Positions 1 through 7,519 of a stretch of DNA of 64,000 nt are shown in pieces. Position 1 is the first letter of the stretch; each line of letters starts with the position of its first letter. The notes beneath the pieces are model-generated. The model saw only the letters and a program-made list of their open reading frames with translations, ran no database searches and was not told where the DNA came from. The DNA lies in contig NZ_JMQI01000054.1 of NCBI RefSeq assembly GCF_000695625.1, positions 62,001 through 126,000 of the forward strand. Direction: 5' to 3'. The translations under genes and the position numbers were made by a program. The stretch comes from Amycolatopsis rifamycinica. GTDB taxonomy: Bacteria > Actinomycetota > Actinomycetes > Mycobacteriales > Pseudonocardiaceae.

Positions 1-723
1 ATCGACCTGTTCGGGGCGACCGTGGACCAGCTGCCGCTGATCTGGCGGCGGCTGGTCGACGCCGGGTTCGAGTCCGGGCACGCCTACGGCAAGGCGCTGC
101 GGACGGTCAAGTCGTGCGTCGGGTCGACGTGGTGCCGCTACGGCGTCCAGGACAGCGTCGGGCTGGCGATCGAGCTGGAGCTGCGCTACCGCGGCCTGCG
201 CTCGCCGCACAAGCTCAAGTCGGCGGTGTCCGGGTGTGCCCGGGAGTGCGCCGAGGCGCGGAGCAAGGACTTCGGCATCATCGCCACGGAGAACGGCTGG
301 AACCTCTACGTCGGCGGCAACGGCGGCACCACCCCGCGGCACGCCGACCTGCTGGTGTCCGATGTGGACACCGAGACGCTGATCCGGACCATCGACCGGT
401 TCCTCATGTTCTACGTGCGCACCGCCGACCGGCTGCAGCGGACCGCGCCGTGGATCGAGGAGATGGAGGGCGGCCTCGACCACCTGCGCGCGGTGATCGT
501 CGACGACTCCCTCGGCATCTGCGAAGACCTCGACGCGGCGATGGCCAAGCACGTCGACAACTACGCCGACGAGTGGAAGGGCGTCCTGGAGGACCCGGAG
601 AAGCTGGCCCGCTTCACCTCCTTCGTCAACGCGCCGGGCGCGCCCGACCCGGCGATCTCGTTCCGCGAGGAGCGGCAGCAAAAAGTGCCCGTCATGCTGG
701 GAGTTCCGGAGGTGCGGCGATGA
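1..723 (+). CDS. nirB: Nitrite reductase large subunit, C-terminal part (5' end outside window)
   Basis: This is the siroheme/[4Fe-4S] part of assimilatory NAD(P)H nitrite reductase, which reduces nitrite to ammonium in the cytoplasm. The frame is open from base 1, so the N-terminal FAD/NAD and BFD-like parts lie upstream. The cluster and siroheme ligands are visible as C-x5-C (SCVGSTWC, near nt 114-137) followed by C-x3-C (GCARECAEA, near nt 235-260), the arrangement of the nitrite/sulfite reductase family. The stop overlaps the nirD start (ATGA), so translation is probably coupled. A TCC-GAT-GTG-GAC motif lies at 358-369. Function is assigned from family signature and from nirD and nnaR downstream. 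Confidence 0.94.
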   Translation: MDLFGATVDQLPLIWRRLVDAGFESGHAYGKALRTVKSCVGSTWCRYGVQDSVGLAIELELRYRGLRSPHKLKSAVSGCARECAEARSKDFGIIATENGWNLYVGGNGGTTPRHADLLVSDVDTETLIRTIDRFLMFYVRTADRLQRTAPWIEEMEGGLDHLRAVIVDDSLGICEDLDAAMAKHVDNYADEWKGVLEDPEKLARFTSFVNAPGAPDPAISFREERQQKVPVMLGVPEVRR

Positions 724-1064
724 CCACGTCGATCGAACGAACCTGGACGGCGGTCTGCGCCGCCGGCGCGGTGCCCGAGTACGCCGGGGTGGCGGCGCTG
801 CTCGACGGCGGCGTGCAGGTGGCGATCTTCCGGCTGCCCGGCGACCGGCTGTACGCCCTGTCCAACTGGGACCCGTGCAGCGGCGCGGCGGTGCTCTCGC
901 GGGGCATCGTCGGCGACGCGGACGGCGTGCCGGTGGTGGCTTCGCCGGTGTACAAGGAGCGGTTCGCCCTCGACAGCGGGAAGTGCCTGGACGCCGACGG
1001 CGTTTCGGTGCCGGTGTACGAGGTGCGCGTGCGGGAAGGCGTCGTCGAAGTGGAGAGCCCGTGA
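720..1064 (+). CDS. nirD: Nitrite reductase small subunit
   Basis: This 114-residue protein is the usual size for NirD, the Rieske-fold partner of NirB. The Rieske fold is suggested by the NWDPCSGAAVLSRGIVG stretch and the later KCLDADGVSVPVYEVRV strand pattern. The C-x-H pairs of a true Rieske cluster are missing, as is normal for bacterial NirD, so it should not bind an iron-sulfur centre. It starts at ATG 720, overlapping the nirB stop, and its own TGA overlaps the GTG of the next gene. The three genes are therefore one tightly coupled operon. NirD is needed for NirB activity in known systems. Confidence 0.92.
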   Translation: MTTSIERTWTAVCAAGAVPEYAGVAALLDGGVQVAIFRLPGDRLYALSNWDPCSGAAVLSRGIVGDADGVPVVASPVYKERFALDSGKCLDADGVSVPVYEVRVREGVVEVESP

Positions 1065-2164
1065 GCGATGTGCTCCCACTCGCCGGTTTCGTGATCGGCA
1101 TCACCGCGGCGCGCCGGGCTGACGAGCTCGGCGCGCTGCTGGTGCGCAAGGGGGCGAGCGTCCGGTACGGCCCGGCGATCCGGATCGTGCCGCTCACGGA
1201 CGACACCGAGCTGCACGCGGCGACCACGTCTCTGCTGTCCGCGCCGGTGGACGCCGTCGTCGCGACGACGGGCATCGGCTTCCGCGGCTGGCTGGAGGCG
1301 GCCGAGGGCTGGGGGCTGGGGGATTCCCTGCTTTCCCGCCTTTCCGCCGCTTCGCTGCTGGCGCGGGGGCCGAAGGTGACCGGCGCGTTGCGGGCGGCCG
1401 GGCTGTCGGAGTCGTATTCGCCGGCTTCGGAAAGCAACGCGGAACTGCTGCAGCACCTGCTTTCGTCGGGGGTCGACGGGCTGCGGATCGCGGTGCAGCT
1501 GCACGGGGAGCCGCTGCCGTACTTCGTGGACACGCTGCGCGCGGCCGGCGCCGAGGTCATCGAGATCCCGGTGTACCGCTGGGTCGGCCCGGTCGACCCG
1601 GGCCCGGTGGACCGGCTGCTGGACGGCGTCCTCGACGGCTCGATCCACGCGCTCCCGTTCACCAGCGCCCCGGCGGCGGCGTCGCTCATCGCGCTGGCCC
1701 GGCGCACGGGCCGGCTGCCGGGCCTCGTCACGGCGCTGTCCGGCCCGGTGGTGGCGGCGTGCGTCGGACCCATAACGGCTGGACCGTTGGCTGCTTTGGG
1801 GGTGCCGACGGTCCAGCCGCACCGCGCGCGGATCGGCGCGCTGGCCCGGACGGTGGCGGAGACCCTGGTGGCCCGCTCCCCGCGCCTGCGGGCGGGCGGC
1901 CACTCGATCGAGCTGCGCGGCCAGGCGGCCATCGTGGACGGCGAGTGGCGGGAAGTGGCACCGGCCCCGATGGCGCTGTTGCGGGCCCTGGCGGCGTCGC
2001 CGGGACGGGTGGTGTCGAGGCGGGAGCTGATCGCGGCGTTGCCGGGGGGCGGCGAGGAGCACGCGGTGGAGACGGCGATCGGGCGGCTCCGGACGTCGCT
2101 GGGCGGCGGGAAGGTGGTCCAGACGGTGGTGAAGCGCGGGTACCGGCTGGCTGTCGACGCCTGA
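1061..2164 (+). CDS. nnaR: HemD-like/winged-helix regulator of nitrate and nitrite assimilation
   Basis: This 367-residue protein has a uroporphyrinogen-III synthase-like domain (about residues 1-255) joined to an OmpR-type winged helix (about 275-365, with LLRALAASPGRVVSRRELI and a final VVKRGYRLAV wing). That fusion is the architecture of NnaR, which activates nitrate/nitrite assimilation genes in Streptomyces and mycobacteria. The GTG start overlaps the nirD stop, so the regulator is made with its likely target enzymes. The HemD part shares GFRGWLEAAEGWGL-like and ESNAELL blocks with the second HemD-like protein at 5752-6576. A role in siroheme synthesis cannot be excluded, but position and fusion favour regulation. 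Confidence 0.87.
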   Translation: MSDVLPLAGFVIGITAARRADELGALLVRKGASVRYGPAIRIVPLTDDTELHAATTSLLSAPVDAVVATTGIGFRGWLEAAEGWGLGDSLLSRLSAASLLARGPKVTGALRAAGLSESYSPASESNAELLQHLLSSGVDGLRIAVQLHGEPLPYFVDTLRAAGAEVIEIPVYRWVGPVDPGPVDRLLDGVLDGSIHALPFTSAPAAASLIALARRTGRLPGLVTALSGPVVAACVGPITAGPLAALGVPTVQPHRARIGALARTVAETLVARSPRLRAGGHSIELRGQAAIVDGEWREVAPAPMALLRALAASPGRVVSRRELIAALPGGGEEHAVETAIGRLRTSLGGGKVVQTVVKRGYRLAVDA

Positions 2165-2169
2165 GCGGC

Positions 2170-2212
2170 GTGTCAGCGGCCGTGTCAGCGCGGTGGCCTT
2201 CCGGTGTCAGCG
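2170..2212 (+). promoter_or_regulatory. Three direct GTGTCAGCG repeats upstream of the DUF4097 gene
   Basis: GTGTCAGCG occurs exactly three times, at 2170-2178, 2182-2190 and 2204-2212. Start-to-start spacings are 12 and 22 bp, roughly one and two helical turns. The repeats lie between the nnaR stop and the next start codon. OmpR-type winged helices, including the one in nnaR just upstream, and SARP regulators bind direct repeats of this kind. A role as an activator site for the downstream gene is an inference from layout. Confidence 0.45.
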
Positions 2213-2259
2213 GGCCCGGCGAAGGTGGTCTTACCCACCGAGCCACCAAGGAGAATCCG

Positions 2260-2922
2260 ATGCCGAAGTTCACCACCCCCGCCCCGATCGCCACCGTTCT
2301 CGAGATCCCCGCCGGGCGCGTCCGGTTCGTCGCCGCTCTCCGGGAGGACACCGTCGTTCAGGTCCTCCCCGCCGACCCGGCGAGGAGCCGCGACGTGAAG
2401 GCCGCTTCGCAGGCGGCGGTGTCGTTCGACGACGGCGTGCTGCGGATTTCGCTCCCGGCCACGAACCAGTACTTCGGCCCGTCGGGCGCCGTCGACGTGA
2501 CCGTTTCGCTGCCCGCCGGCTCCGGCGTCTCGGTCAAGGCGGCGAGCGTGGAACTGCGGGGCGTCGGCCGGCTCGGCGAGGTCACGGTCGAAGGCGCGCA
2601 CGGCGAGGTGGTCTTCGACGAGGCCGCGAGCCTGCACCTGACGGCCCACGCGGGCGACGTCTCGGTCGGCCGCCTGACGGGCCCGGCGGAGATCACCACC
2701 GGCAAGGGCGACATCCGCATCGCCGAGGCGACGAGCGGCAGCCTGGTCCTGAGCACCCAGGCCGGCAACATCACGATCGGCGCGACTCCCGGTGTTTCGG
2801 CGTCCCTCGACGCGGGGACGACTTACGGCCGGATCCACAACGCCTTGAAGAATGAGGGCCAGGCGGGCTTGGCCATCAAGGCGACCACGTCCTACGGCGA
2901 CATCGACGCCCGCAGCCTGTGA
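2260..2922 (+). CDS. DUF4097 family beta-repeat protein
   Basis: This 220-residue protein belongs to the DUF4097 (putative adhesin) family, which forms a right-handed beta-helix-like stack. Repeating short strands are seen from about residue 60 to the end (LRGVGRLGEVTVEGAHGEV, LTAHAGDVSVGRLTG, STQAGNITIG, TSYGDIDA). No signal peptide or membrane segment is visible, so it is probably cytoplasmic despite the adhesin label. ATG 2260 is chosen because it follows an AAGGAG ribosome site. It stands alone, preceded by the GTGTCAGCG repeats and followed by a repeat patch. Its biochemical role is not known. Confidence 0.82.
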   Translation: MPKFTTPAPIATVLEIPAGRVRFVAALREDTVVQVLPADPARSRDVKAASQAAVSFDDGVLRISLPATNQYFGPSGAVDVTVSLPAGSGVSVKAASVELRGVGRLGEVTVEGAHGEVVFDEAASLHLTAHAGDVSVGRLTGPAEITTGKGDIRIAEATSGSLVLSTQAGNITIGATPGVSASLDAGTTYGRIHNALKNEGQAGLAIKATTSYGDIDARSL

Positions 2923-3007
2923 GGTCGGCCCGGGAGCGCCCCAGGGTGGCCTTCGGTGCGTGGGGTGCGTCGAAGGCCGGTTTGGGTGCGTTGGGGCACC
3001 CGAAACT

Positions 3008-3051
3008 GTCGGTGCCTTCCGGTAGCGTGGAAAACGGGGGGCGCCCCCGCG
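3008..3051. repeat. Copy 1 of a 44-bp dispersed repeat with a GGGGGCGCCCCC core
   Basis: This 44-bp segment matches 55301-55344 at 41 of 44 positions, in the same orientation. It includes TAGCGTGGAAAACG followed by a perfect GGGGGCGCCCCC palindrome. It lies between the converging ends of the DUF4097 and AlkZ-like genes and is followed at once by a local tandem repeat. No open frame of its own is supported. Confidence 0.85.
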
Positions 3052-3056
3052 GGCGG

Positions 3057-3200
3057 GGTCAGCCGCATGTGTAGCCAGCCGCTCCAGCGGGCGTCGGGTC
3101 AGCCGCATGCGCGCCAGCCACCTCAGCGGGCGCCCCGCGGGCCGGGTCAGCCGCATGCGCGGCCAGCCGCCTCAGCGGGCGTTGGGCCGGGCCAGCCGCC
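3057..3200. repeat. Imperfect tandem repeat (GGTCAGCCGCATG units)
   Basis: GGTCAGCCGCATG begins at 3057, 3097 and 3145, each followed by a GCCAGCC-x-CTCAGCGGGCG-like tail. A fourth decayed copy begins near 3187. Spacings are 40 and 48 bp. It directly follows the 44-bp repeat in the gap between two convergent genes. I see no coding signal. Confidence 0.75.
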
Positions 3201-3218
3201 CCAGCGGGTGGCGCCCGG

Positions 3219-4322
3219 TCAGTCCACCCAGGTGACCGTGTGCTTCTCGAAGCCCCGCGCCTCCGCCACCCGGGCCGCCTCGGCTTCCGCCTGCTCGCGG
3301 ACCGCCGGGCGCAGCGGGTCGAAGGCCGTCAACGTCACCGTCAGCTTCGTGCCGCCGGCCTTGGTGCGCCACGTGCCCGCGATGTCGCCGTCCGCGAGCA
3401 GGACGCCCGGGTTGCCCAGCATCTTCCAGACCTCCTTGCGCCGCAGTGGGTCCGGGACCAGCAATGCCTTGTCGCGCGCCTGGATGAACGGGTCCAGCGG
3501 GGGCAGCAGCCGCACCACGTCCGGCTCCGGCGGGCTCTCCAGCGCCGGCAGCCGGTCGGCCGGCAGGTAGCGGGTCTTGCCCTCCACCTGCACGGAAACC
3601 AGGTCCGCCGGCCACGTCCGGTCGACCACCGCGCGGGCCGTGCCCGCGAACTCCGCCGCCTCGCCCGGGGAGGCCGGGCCGTTGAGCCGCAGGTACCGCT
3701 CGATCACCGCCGTCGCCGCGGCCGGGTCCGGGGTCTTCCGCAGGCGGCCGCGGCCCTCCAGCGGGGCCAGCGTCGCCGGGGACGCCCCCGTCACCAGGCG
3801 GACGCCGCCGAGCGGGGCCGCGACGCGCATCAGCTGCTCGTGGATGTGCGTCGCGTTGCAGCCGCGGCACCAGCGGGCGAACGCCGGTGGCACGCGCCGG
3901 GTGACCGCCGTCGACACAGCGCCCTTCGTCATCGGTGCCGTCACGATCTCGCGCAGGGCCGCGGCCGCGGTGAACACCACCTCGGACGCGGCCAGCCCGG
4001 TCGCCGCCACTTCCTTGCGCTGCCACAGCATCCGCGCCAGCGCGTCGGCGTCGTCGAGCGGGATCAGCGCCCGGAGCGCCTCGGGCAGGTCGGTGCGGAG
4101 GTGGTAGTGCGGCGCGCCGCGCAACGTCCAGGCCAGGACGAGCCGCTCGTCGTCCTCGAAGGACACCCGGGCGTCGAGCCGGGCGGCGAGGGCCAGCAAC
4201 GCGGTGTCGCGCATGCTGTCCTGCAGCCCGGCCCGGACGACGGCGAGGTCGGCGACGTCCTTCGCCGAGCGGTGCAGGCCGTGCTCGGCGATGCGGTAGG
4301 CGAGTACCTGACGGCGGTCCAC
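3219..4322 (-). CDS. Winged-helix DNA-binding protein of the AlkZ/YcaQ (HTH_42) superfamily
   Basis: This 367-residue protein resembles the HTH_42 winged-helix family that includes the DNA glycosylase AlkZ. Family-like features are the N-terminal GLQDS segment where AlkZ enzymes carry catalytic glutamines, a central tandem winged-helix region, and the late LLPPLDPFIQARDKALLVPDP block. The QxQ catalytic motif of AlkZ is not clearly present, so glycosylase activity is uncertain. The GTG start lies 9 nt after the stop of the DUF3224 gene on the same strand, so the two form an operon divergent from the WYL regulator. It may act in DNA repair or as a DNA-binding protein. Confidence 0.72.
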   Translation of the reverse strand: MDRRQVLAYRIAEHGLHRSAKDVADLAVVRAGLQDSMRDTALLALAARLDARVSFEDDERLVLAWTLRGAPHYHLRTDLPEALRALIPLDDADALARMLWQRKEVAATGLAASEVVFTAAAALREIVTAPMTKGAVSTAVTRRVPPAFARWCRGCNATHIHEQLMRVAAPLGGVRLVTGASPATLAPLEGRGRLRKTPDPAAATAVIERYLRLNGPASPGEAAEFAGTARAVVDRTWPADLVSVQVEGKTRYLPADRLPALESPPEPDVVRLLPPLDPFIQARDKALLVPDPLRRKEVWKMLGNPGVLLADGDIAGTWRTKAGGTKLTVTLTAFDPLRPAVREQAEAEAARVAEARGFEKHTVTWVD

Positions 4323-4331
4323 GTGCGGCTC

Positions 4332-4727
4332 CTAGAACGCGTACTCGAAGGTGTAGCCCACCTTGTCCTCGCCGATCGCGCCCCCGGCGGTGCCGCTGCC
4401 GGTGAGCCCGGCCAGTTCGCCGGTGCCCGAGCCGGGCACGACGGTGAACGTCGAGGCGATGCCCTTGGCGTCGAACGTGTACTCGTGACGGATGATGAAC
4501 GTCCCTTCGCGACCCTCGACCTTACCCTCGAAGCGCTCGAAGCTCGGCGACGTCGTGTCGCCGCTGTCGTAGCCTTCGCCCGCGTAGTACAGCAGAAGGT
4601 CGCAGATCGACTCGCCCTCGAGGACCCCGCTGTACGCCATCGTGGCGTGGGCGTACGCGACCCGGGGGCCGCCCTCGGTGCCGCTGACGATCTTTTCTTC
4701 CCAGTTCTTCGTCGTGAATGCGTTCAT
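4332..4727 (-). CDS. DUF3224 domain protein
   Basis: This is a protein of about 131 residues with the DUF3224 pattern: an early KNWEEK segment, a YSGVLEGES strand, HEYTFDAKGIAS, and a Gly/Thr-rich GTGELAGLTGSGTAGG turn before the C-terminus. Members are small beta-barrel proteins of unknown function. I chose the internal ATG at 4727 (MNAFTTK) because known members begin like this. An ATG seven codons upstream (4748) is possible. It is first in an operon with the AlkZ-like gene and divergent from the WYL regulator, which probably controls it. Confidence 0.78.
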   Translation of the reverse strand: MNAFTTKNWEEKIVSGTEGGPRVAYAHATMAYSGVLEGESICDLLLYYAGEGYDSGDTTSPSFERFEGKVEGREGTFIIRHEYTFDAKGIASTFTVVPGSGTGELAGLTGSGTAGGAIGEDKVGYTFEYAF

Positions 4728-4749
4728 GGGGACCACCCTGCCGGGCATA

Positions 4750-4779
4750 CCTGTCAGCTTGTGTCAGGTATTTCTGTCA
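4750..4779. promoter_or_regulatory. Likely operator between divergent DUF3224 and WYL regulator genes
   Basis: The gap holds the inverted repeat CCTGTCA-N5-TGTCAGG (4750-4768; one mismatch per arm) and a third TGTCA at 4775-4779. Divergent placement next to a WYL/DeoR-type regulator makes autoregulation plausible. No binding data can be read from sequence. Confidence 0.45.
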
Positions 4780-4790
4780 AACTGGAACCC

Positions 4791-5759
4791 ATGCGCGCCA
4801 GCCGCCTCCTGTCCGTCCTCCTGCTGCTGCAGAACCGCGGCCGGATGACGGCCGAGGAGCTGGCCGAGGAGCTCGAGGTCTCGGTGCGCACGGTCTACCG
4901 GGACATCGACGCGCTCTCGGCGTCCGGCGTCCCCGTGTACGCCGACCGCGGCCGGACCGGCGGCTACCGGCTGGTCGACGGCTACCGCACCCGGCTCACC
5001 GGGATGACCGAAGAAGAGGCCCAGTCGCTGTCGCTGGCCGGGCTGCCCGTGGCCGCGGCCGAGCTGGGGCTGGGCACGGTGCTGGCGGCGGCGCAGCTCA
5101 AGCTGTACGCCGCGCTGCCGGCCGAGCTGCGTGACCGCGCCGGCCGCGTCGCCGAGCGCTTCTACCTGGACGTCCCCGGCTGGCACCGGGGCATCGAAAG
5201 CCTGCCGACGCTGTCGGCGATCGCCGACGCCGTCTGGTCGTCGCACCGGATCCGGATCCGCTACGAACGGTGGGGCCAGCGGGTCGTCGAGCGGGAACTG
5301 GAGCCGCTGGGGCTGATCCTCAAGGCGGGCAACTGGTACCTCGCGGGCCGCTGCGACGGCACCGACCGGACCTACCGGATCTCGCGGGTGCTGGAGCTGA
5401 CCGACCTCGGCGAGGTGTTCGAGCGCCCGGCCGGGTTCGACCTCGCCCGGTACTGGCAGGAGTGGTCCGAGCAGTTCGAACGCCGGATGTACCCGCGCGT
5501 CGCGGTGGTGCGGCTTTCGCCGCGGGCACAGGCTCTCGTACCGTTCTACGCAGGTTCTGTCGGCGCCCGCGCGTTGCGGGAGTGCCGGAACGAGCCCGAC
5601 GCGGACGGCTGGCTCACCGTGGAGCTGCCGGTGGAGCCGGGCGAACCGGCCATCGGCGAGCTGCTGCGCTTCGGGCCGCACCTGGAGGTCCTGGCCCCGC
5701 CGGACCTGCGGGCGGAGCTGGCCGCAGCGATCGAGGAGATGGGCGCGTTCTATGGGTGA
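4791..5759 (+). CDS. HTH-WYL transcriptional regulator (YafY-like)
   Basis: This 322-residue protein has an N-terminal helix-turn-helix (about residues 4-60; MTAEELAEELEVSVRTVYRD recognition region) and a WYL domain (about 140-205; includes GNWYLAG and RISRV). A C-terminal extension typical of the family follows. WYL domains sense ligands, often nucleic-acid or nucleotide-like molecules. It starts at ATG 4791 just after the inverted-repeat operator. Its last codons overlap the next gene by 8 nt, tying it translationally to a HemD-like protein. Its likely targets are itself and the divergent DUF3224/AlkZ-like operon. Confidence 0.86.
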   Translation: MRASRLLSVLLLLQNRGRMTAEELAEELEVSVRTVYRDIDALSASGVPVYADRGRTGGYRLVDGYRTRLTGMTEEEAQSLSLAGLPVAAAELGLGTVLAAAQLKLYAALPAELRDRAGRVAERFYLDVPGWHRGIESLPTLSAIADAVWSSHRIRIRYERWGQRVVERELEPLGLILKAGNWYLAGRCDGTDRTYRISRVLELTDLGEVFERPAGFDLARYWQEWSEQFERRMYPRVAVVRLSPRAQALVPFYAGSVGARALRECRNEPDADGWLTVELPVEPGEPAIGELLRFGPHLEVLAPPDLRAELAAAIEEMGAFYG

Positions 5760-6576
5760 GCTGAGCGGTATCGCGATCGGGGTCACGGCCGAGCGGCGCG
5801 CCGGCGAATTCATCGGCGCGCTCGAACGCTACGGCGCCGAGGTCCGGCACGCGCCGACGATCACCATCGTGCCCCTGGACGCCGATCCCGAGCTGAAGGA
5901 CGCCACGCTGAGGCTGGTGATGTCGCCGGTCGACATCACGGTCGTCACGACGGGCGCGGGCTTCCGCGGCTGGCTCGACGCGGCGGAGGGCTGGGGCCTG
6001 CGGCAGCAGCTTGTGGACCACCTGCGGCAGTCGCGGATCTACGCCCGCGGGCCGAAGGCGGTCGGCGCGGTCCGGGGCGCCGGCCTGCGGGAGACGTTCT
6101 CGGCCGCGTCGGAGTCGAACGCCGAGCTGTTCGAGGCCGTCGCCGCGGCGGGCGTGCTCGGGCAGCGGACGGCGGTCCAGCTGCACGGAACGCCGCTGCC
6201 GGAGTACACCGCGCCGCTGGTCGAAGCCGGGGCCTGGCTGACGGAGGTGCAGCCGTACCGGTGGACCTCGCCGCCGGACGTTACGCCGGTGTACGACCTG
6301 ATCGACGCGATCGTGGCGGGCGAGCTGGCCGCCCTCGCGTTCACGAGTGCCCCGGCCGCGGCGAACTTCCTGACGCTGGCCCGCACCTCCGGGCGCTACC
6401 CGCAGCTGCTCGCCGCCCTGCGCGGCCCGCTGGTGTGCGCGTGCGTCGGCCCGGTGACGGCCGCCCCGCTGGAGGCGGCGGGCATCGAGACGCTGCAGCC
6501 GGACCGCCAGCGCCTGGGCGCGCTGGTGAAGCTGCTGGTCACGAGGCTCGGCAAGGAGTTGCCCGGCAGGGAGTAG
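5752..6576 (+). CDS. Uroporphyrinogen-III synthase-like protein without DNA-binding domain
   Basis: This 274-residue protein is a HemD-fold protein closely related to the N-terminal half of the NnaR-like protein at 1061-2164. Both carry GFRGWL-(D/E)AAEGWGL, a RGPK-x-x-GA block, ESNAEL, an AVQLHG-x-PLP segment and FTSAPAAA. It ends where the winged helix would begin. It starts at ATG 5752 inside the end of the WYL regulator gene (8-nt overlap). No other tetrapyrrole gene is near. It could be a genuine uroporphyrinogen-III synthase or a ligand-binding protein derived from the regulator; similarity to NnaR favours the second only weakly. Confidence 0.8.
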   Translation: MGELSGIAIGVTAERRAGEFIGALERYGAEVRHAPTITIVPLDADPELKDATLRLVMSPVDITVVTTGAGFRGWLDAAEGWGLRQQLVDHLRQSRIYARGPKAVGAVRGAGLRETFSAASESNAELFEAVAAAGVLGQRTAVQLHGTPLPEYTAPLVEAGAWLTEVQPYRWTSPPDVTPVYDLIDAIVAGELAALAFTSAPAAANFLTLARTSGRYPQLLAALRGPLVCACVGPVTAAPLEAAGIETLQPDRQRLGALVKLLVTRLGKELPGRE

Positions 6577-6630
6577 CCCGGCCGGCATCGGTCCCCTGCC
6601 CGACCGGCGTCTCGCCTGCCGCCGTGGACG

Positions 6631-7491
6631 TCAGTCCTCGTCGGCCGGGAGTTCGCCCGCCTCGGCCGCCCGGACCGCCTCCCGGCCCGCCGCTTCCTCG
6701 CTGATCCCTTGCCGCCAGTACCCCGTGAAGCAGATCAGCCGCTTACCCACCTCGCGCTCGCGCACCAGGTGGCGCCGCACCGACTTCACCACGCCGGCCT
6801 CGCCGGACACCCACGCGTACGGCGTCCCGCCCGGGAACACCGCTCCGCGCAGCGCCGCCAGCAACGCCTCGCCCAGCGGCCGCGAACCGCGCACCACCCA
6901 GTGGATCTCCACCGCTCCGCGCGTCTCGAACGTCTGCCGCTCCGCGCGGTCCGCCAGCTCGACGAACACCGAGGCCCGCGCGCCCGCCGGCAGCCGCTCG
7001 ACGATCGCGCCGATCGCCGGCAGCGCCGTCTCGTCGCCCACCAGGAGCTGCCAGTCGCAGCTCTCGGGCAGCGCGTACAGCCCGTACGGCCCGGTGAACG
7101 TCACCCGGTCGCCCGGCTTCGCCCGCGACGCCCACGCCGAGGCCGGCCCCGAATCGCCGTGCAGCACGAACTCGACGTCGATCTCCGCCCCCTCCGGCCG
7201 GTGGGCCCGCACGGTGTACGTGCGCATCGGCGGGCGGACGTCGTCCGGCATCGCCAGGTATGCGCGGTACCAGGACATGACGTCGGAGCCGGTCTCCGGC
7301 AGCACCGGCGCCGCCTGGCCCGGCAGCGGGAAGAACACCTTGACGTACTGGTCGGGCGCTCCGGCCGGCACGTCGCGGAAACTCTCCGCGGCGAACGTCA
7401 CGCGCACCATGTGCGGCGTCACCGGCCGGACGGCGGTCACCCGCGCCCGGTGGTACGTCAGCGCCGGTCGCGCCACCTCGGTTGTCGTCAT
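6631..7491 (-). CDS. Siderophore-interacting FAD protein (ferric-siderophore reductase, SIP/ViuB family)
   Basis: This 286-residue flavoprotein probably reduces ferric siderophores in the cytoplasm with NAD(P)H to release iron. It has the SIP layout: an N-terminal FAD-binding barrel (about 10-130; RTYTVR as the FAD motif), then a nucleotide-binding half (LLVGDETALPAIGAI, about 145-160; YAWVSGEAGVVKSVR; and the terminal TGYWRQG). The ATG at 7491 touches a near-perfect iron box at 7491-7509, which predicts repression by an IdeR/DmdR1-type regulator when iron is plentiful. It converges with the HemD-like gene upstream. No transporter or siderophore synthesis gene is adjacent. Confidence 0.9.
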   Translation of the reverse strand: MTTTEVARPALTYHRARVTAVRPVTPHMVRVTFAAESFRDVPAGAPDQYVKVFFPLPGQAAPVLPETGSDVMSWYRAYLAMPDDVRPPMRTYTVRAHRPEGAEIDVEFVLHGDSGPASAWASRAKPGDRVTFTGPYGLYALPESCDWQLLVGDETALPAIGAIVERLPAGARASVFVELADRAERQTFETRGAVEIHWVVRGSRPLGEALLAALRGAVFPGGTPYAWVSGEAGVVKSVRRHLVREREVGKRLICFTGYWRQGISEEAAGREAVRAAEAGELPADED

Positions 7492-7509
7492 TAGGCGAGG
7501 CTAACCTAA
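7491..7509 (-). promoter_or_regulatory. Iron box (IdeR/DmdR1-type operator)
   Basis: TTAGGCGAGGCTAACCTAA matches the 19-bp actinobacterial iron-box palindrome with only two bases off symmetry. Its first base is the A of the SIP start codon (ATG at 7491-7489 on the minus strand). The operator therefore covers the region immediately upstream of translation, so either the transcript is very short-leadered or the true start is slightly downstream. Confidence 0.88.
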
Positions 7510-7519
7510 TGAAGCGGGT

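Noticed and set aside
1061..2164. Simple uroporphyrinogen-III synthase for siroheme supply
   Set aside because: The C-terminal OmpR-type winged helix and the nirBD context fit NnaR better, though residual enzyme activity is not excluded.
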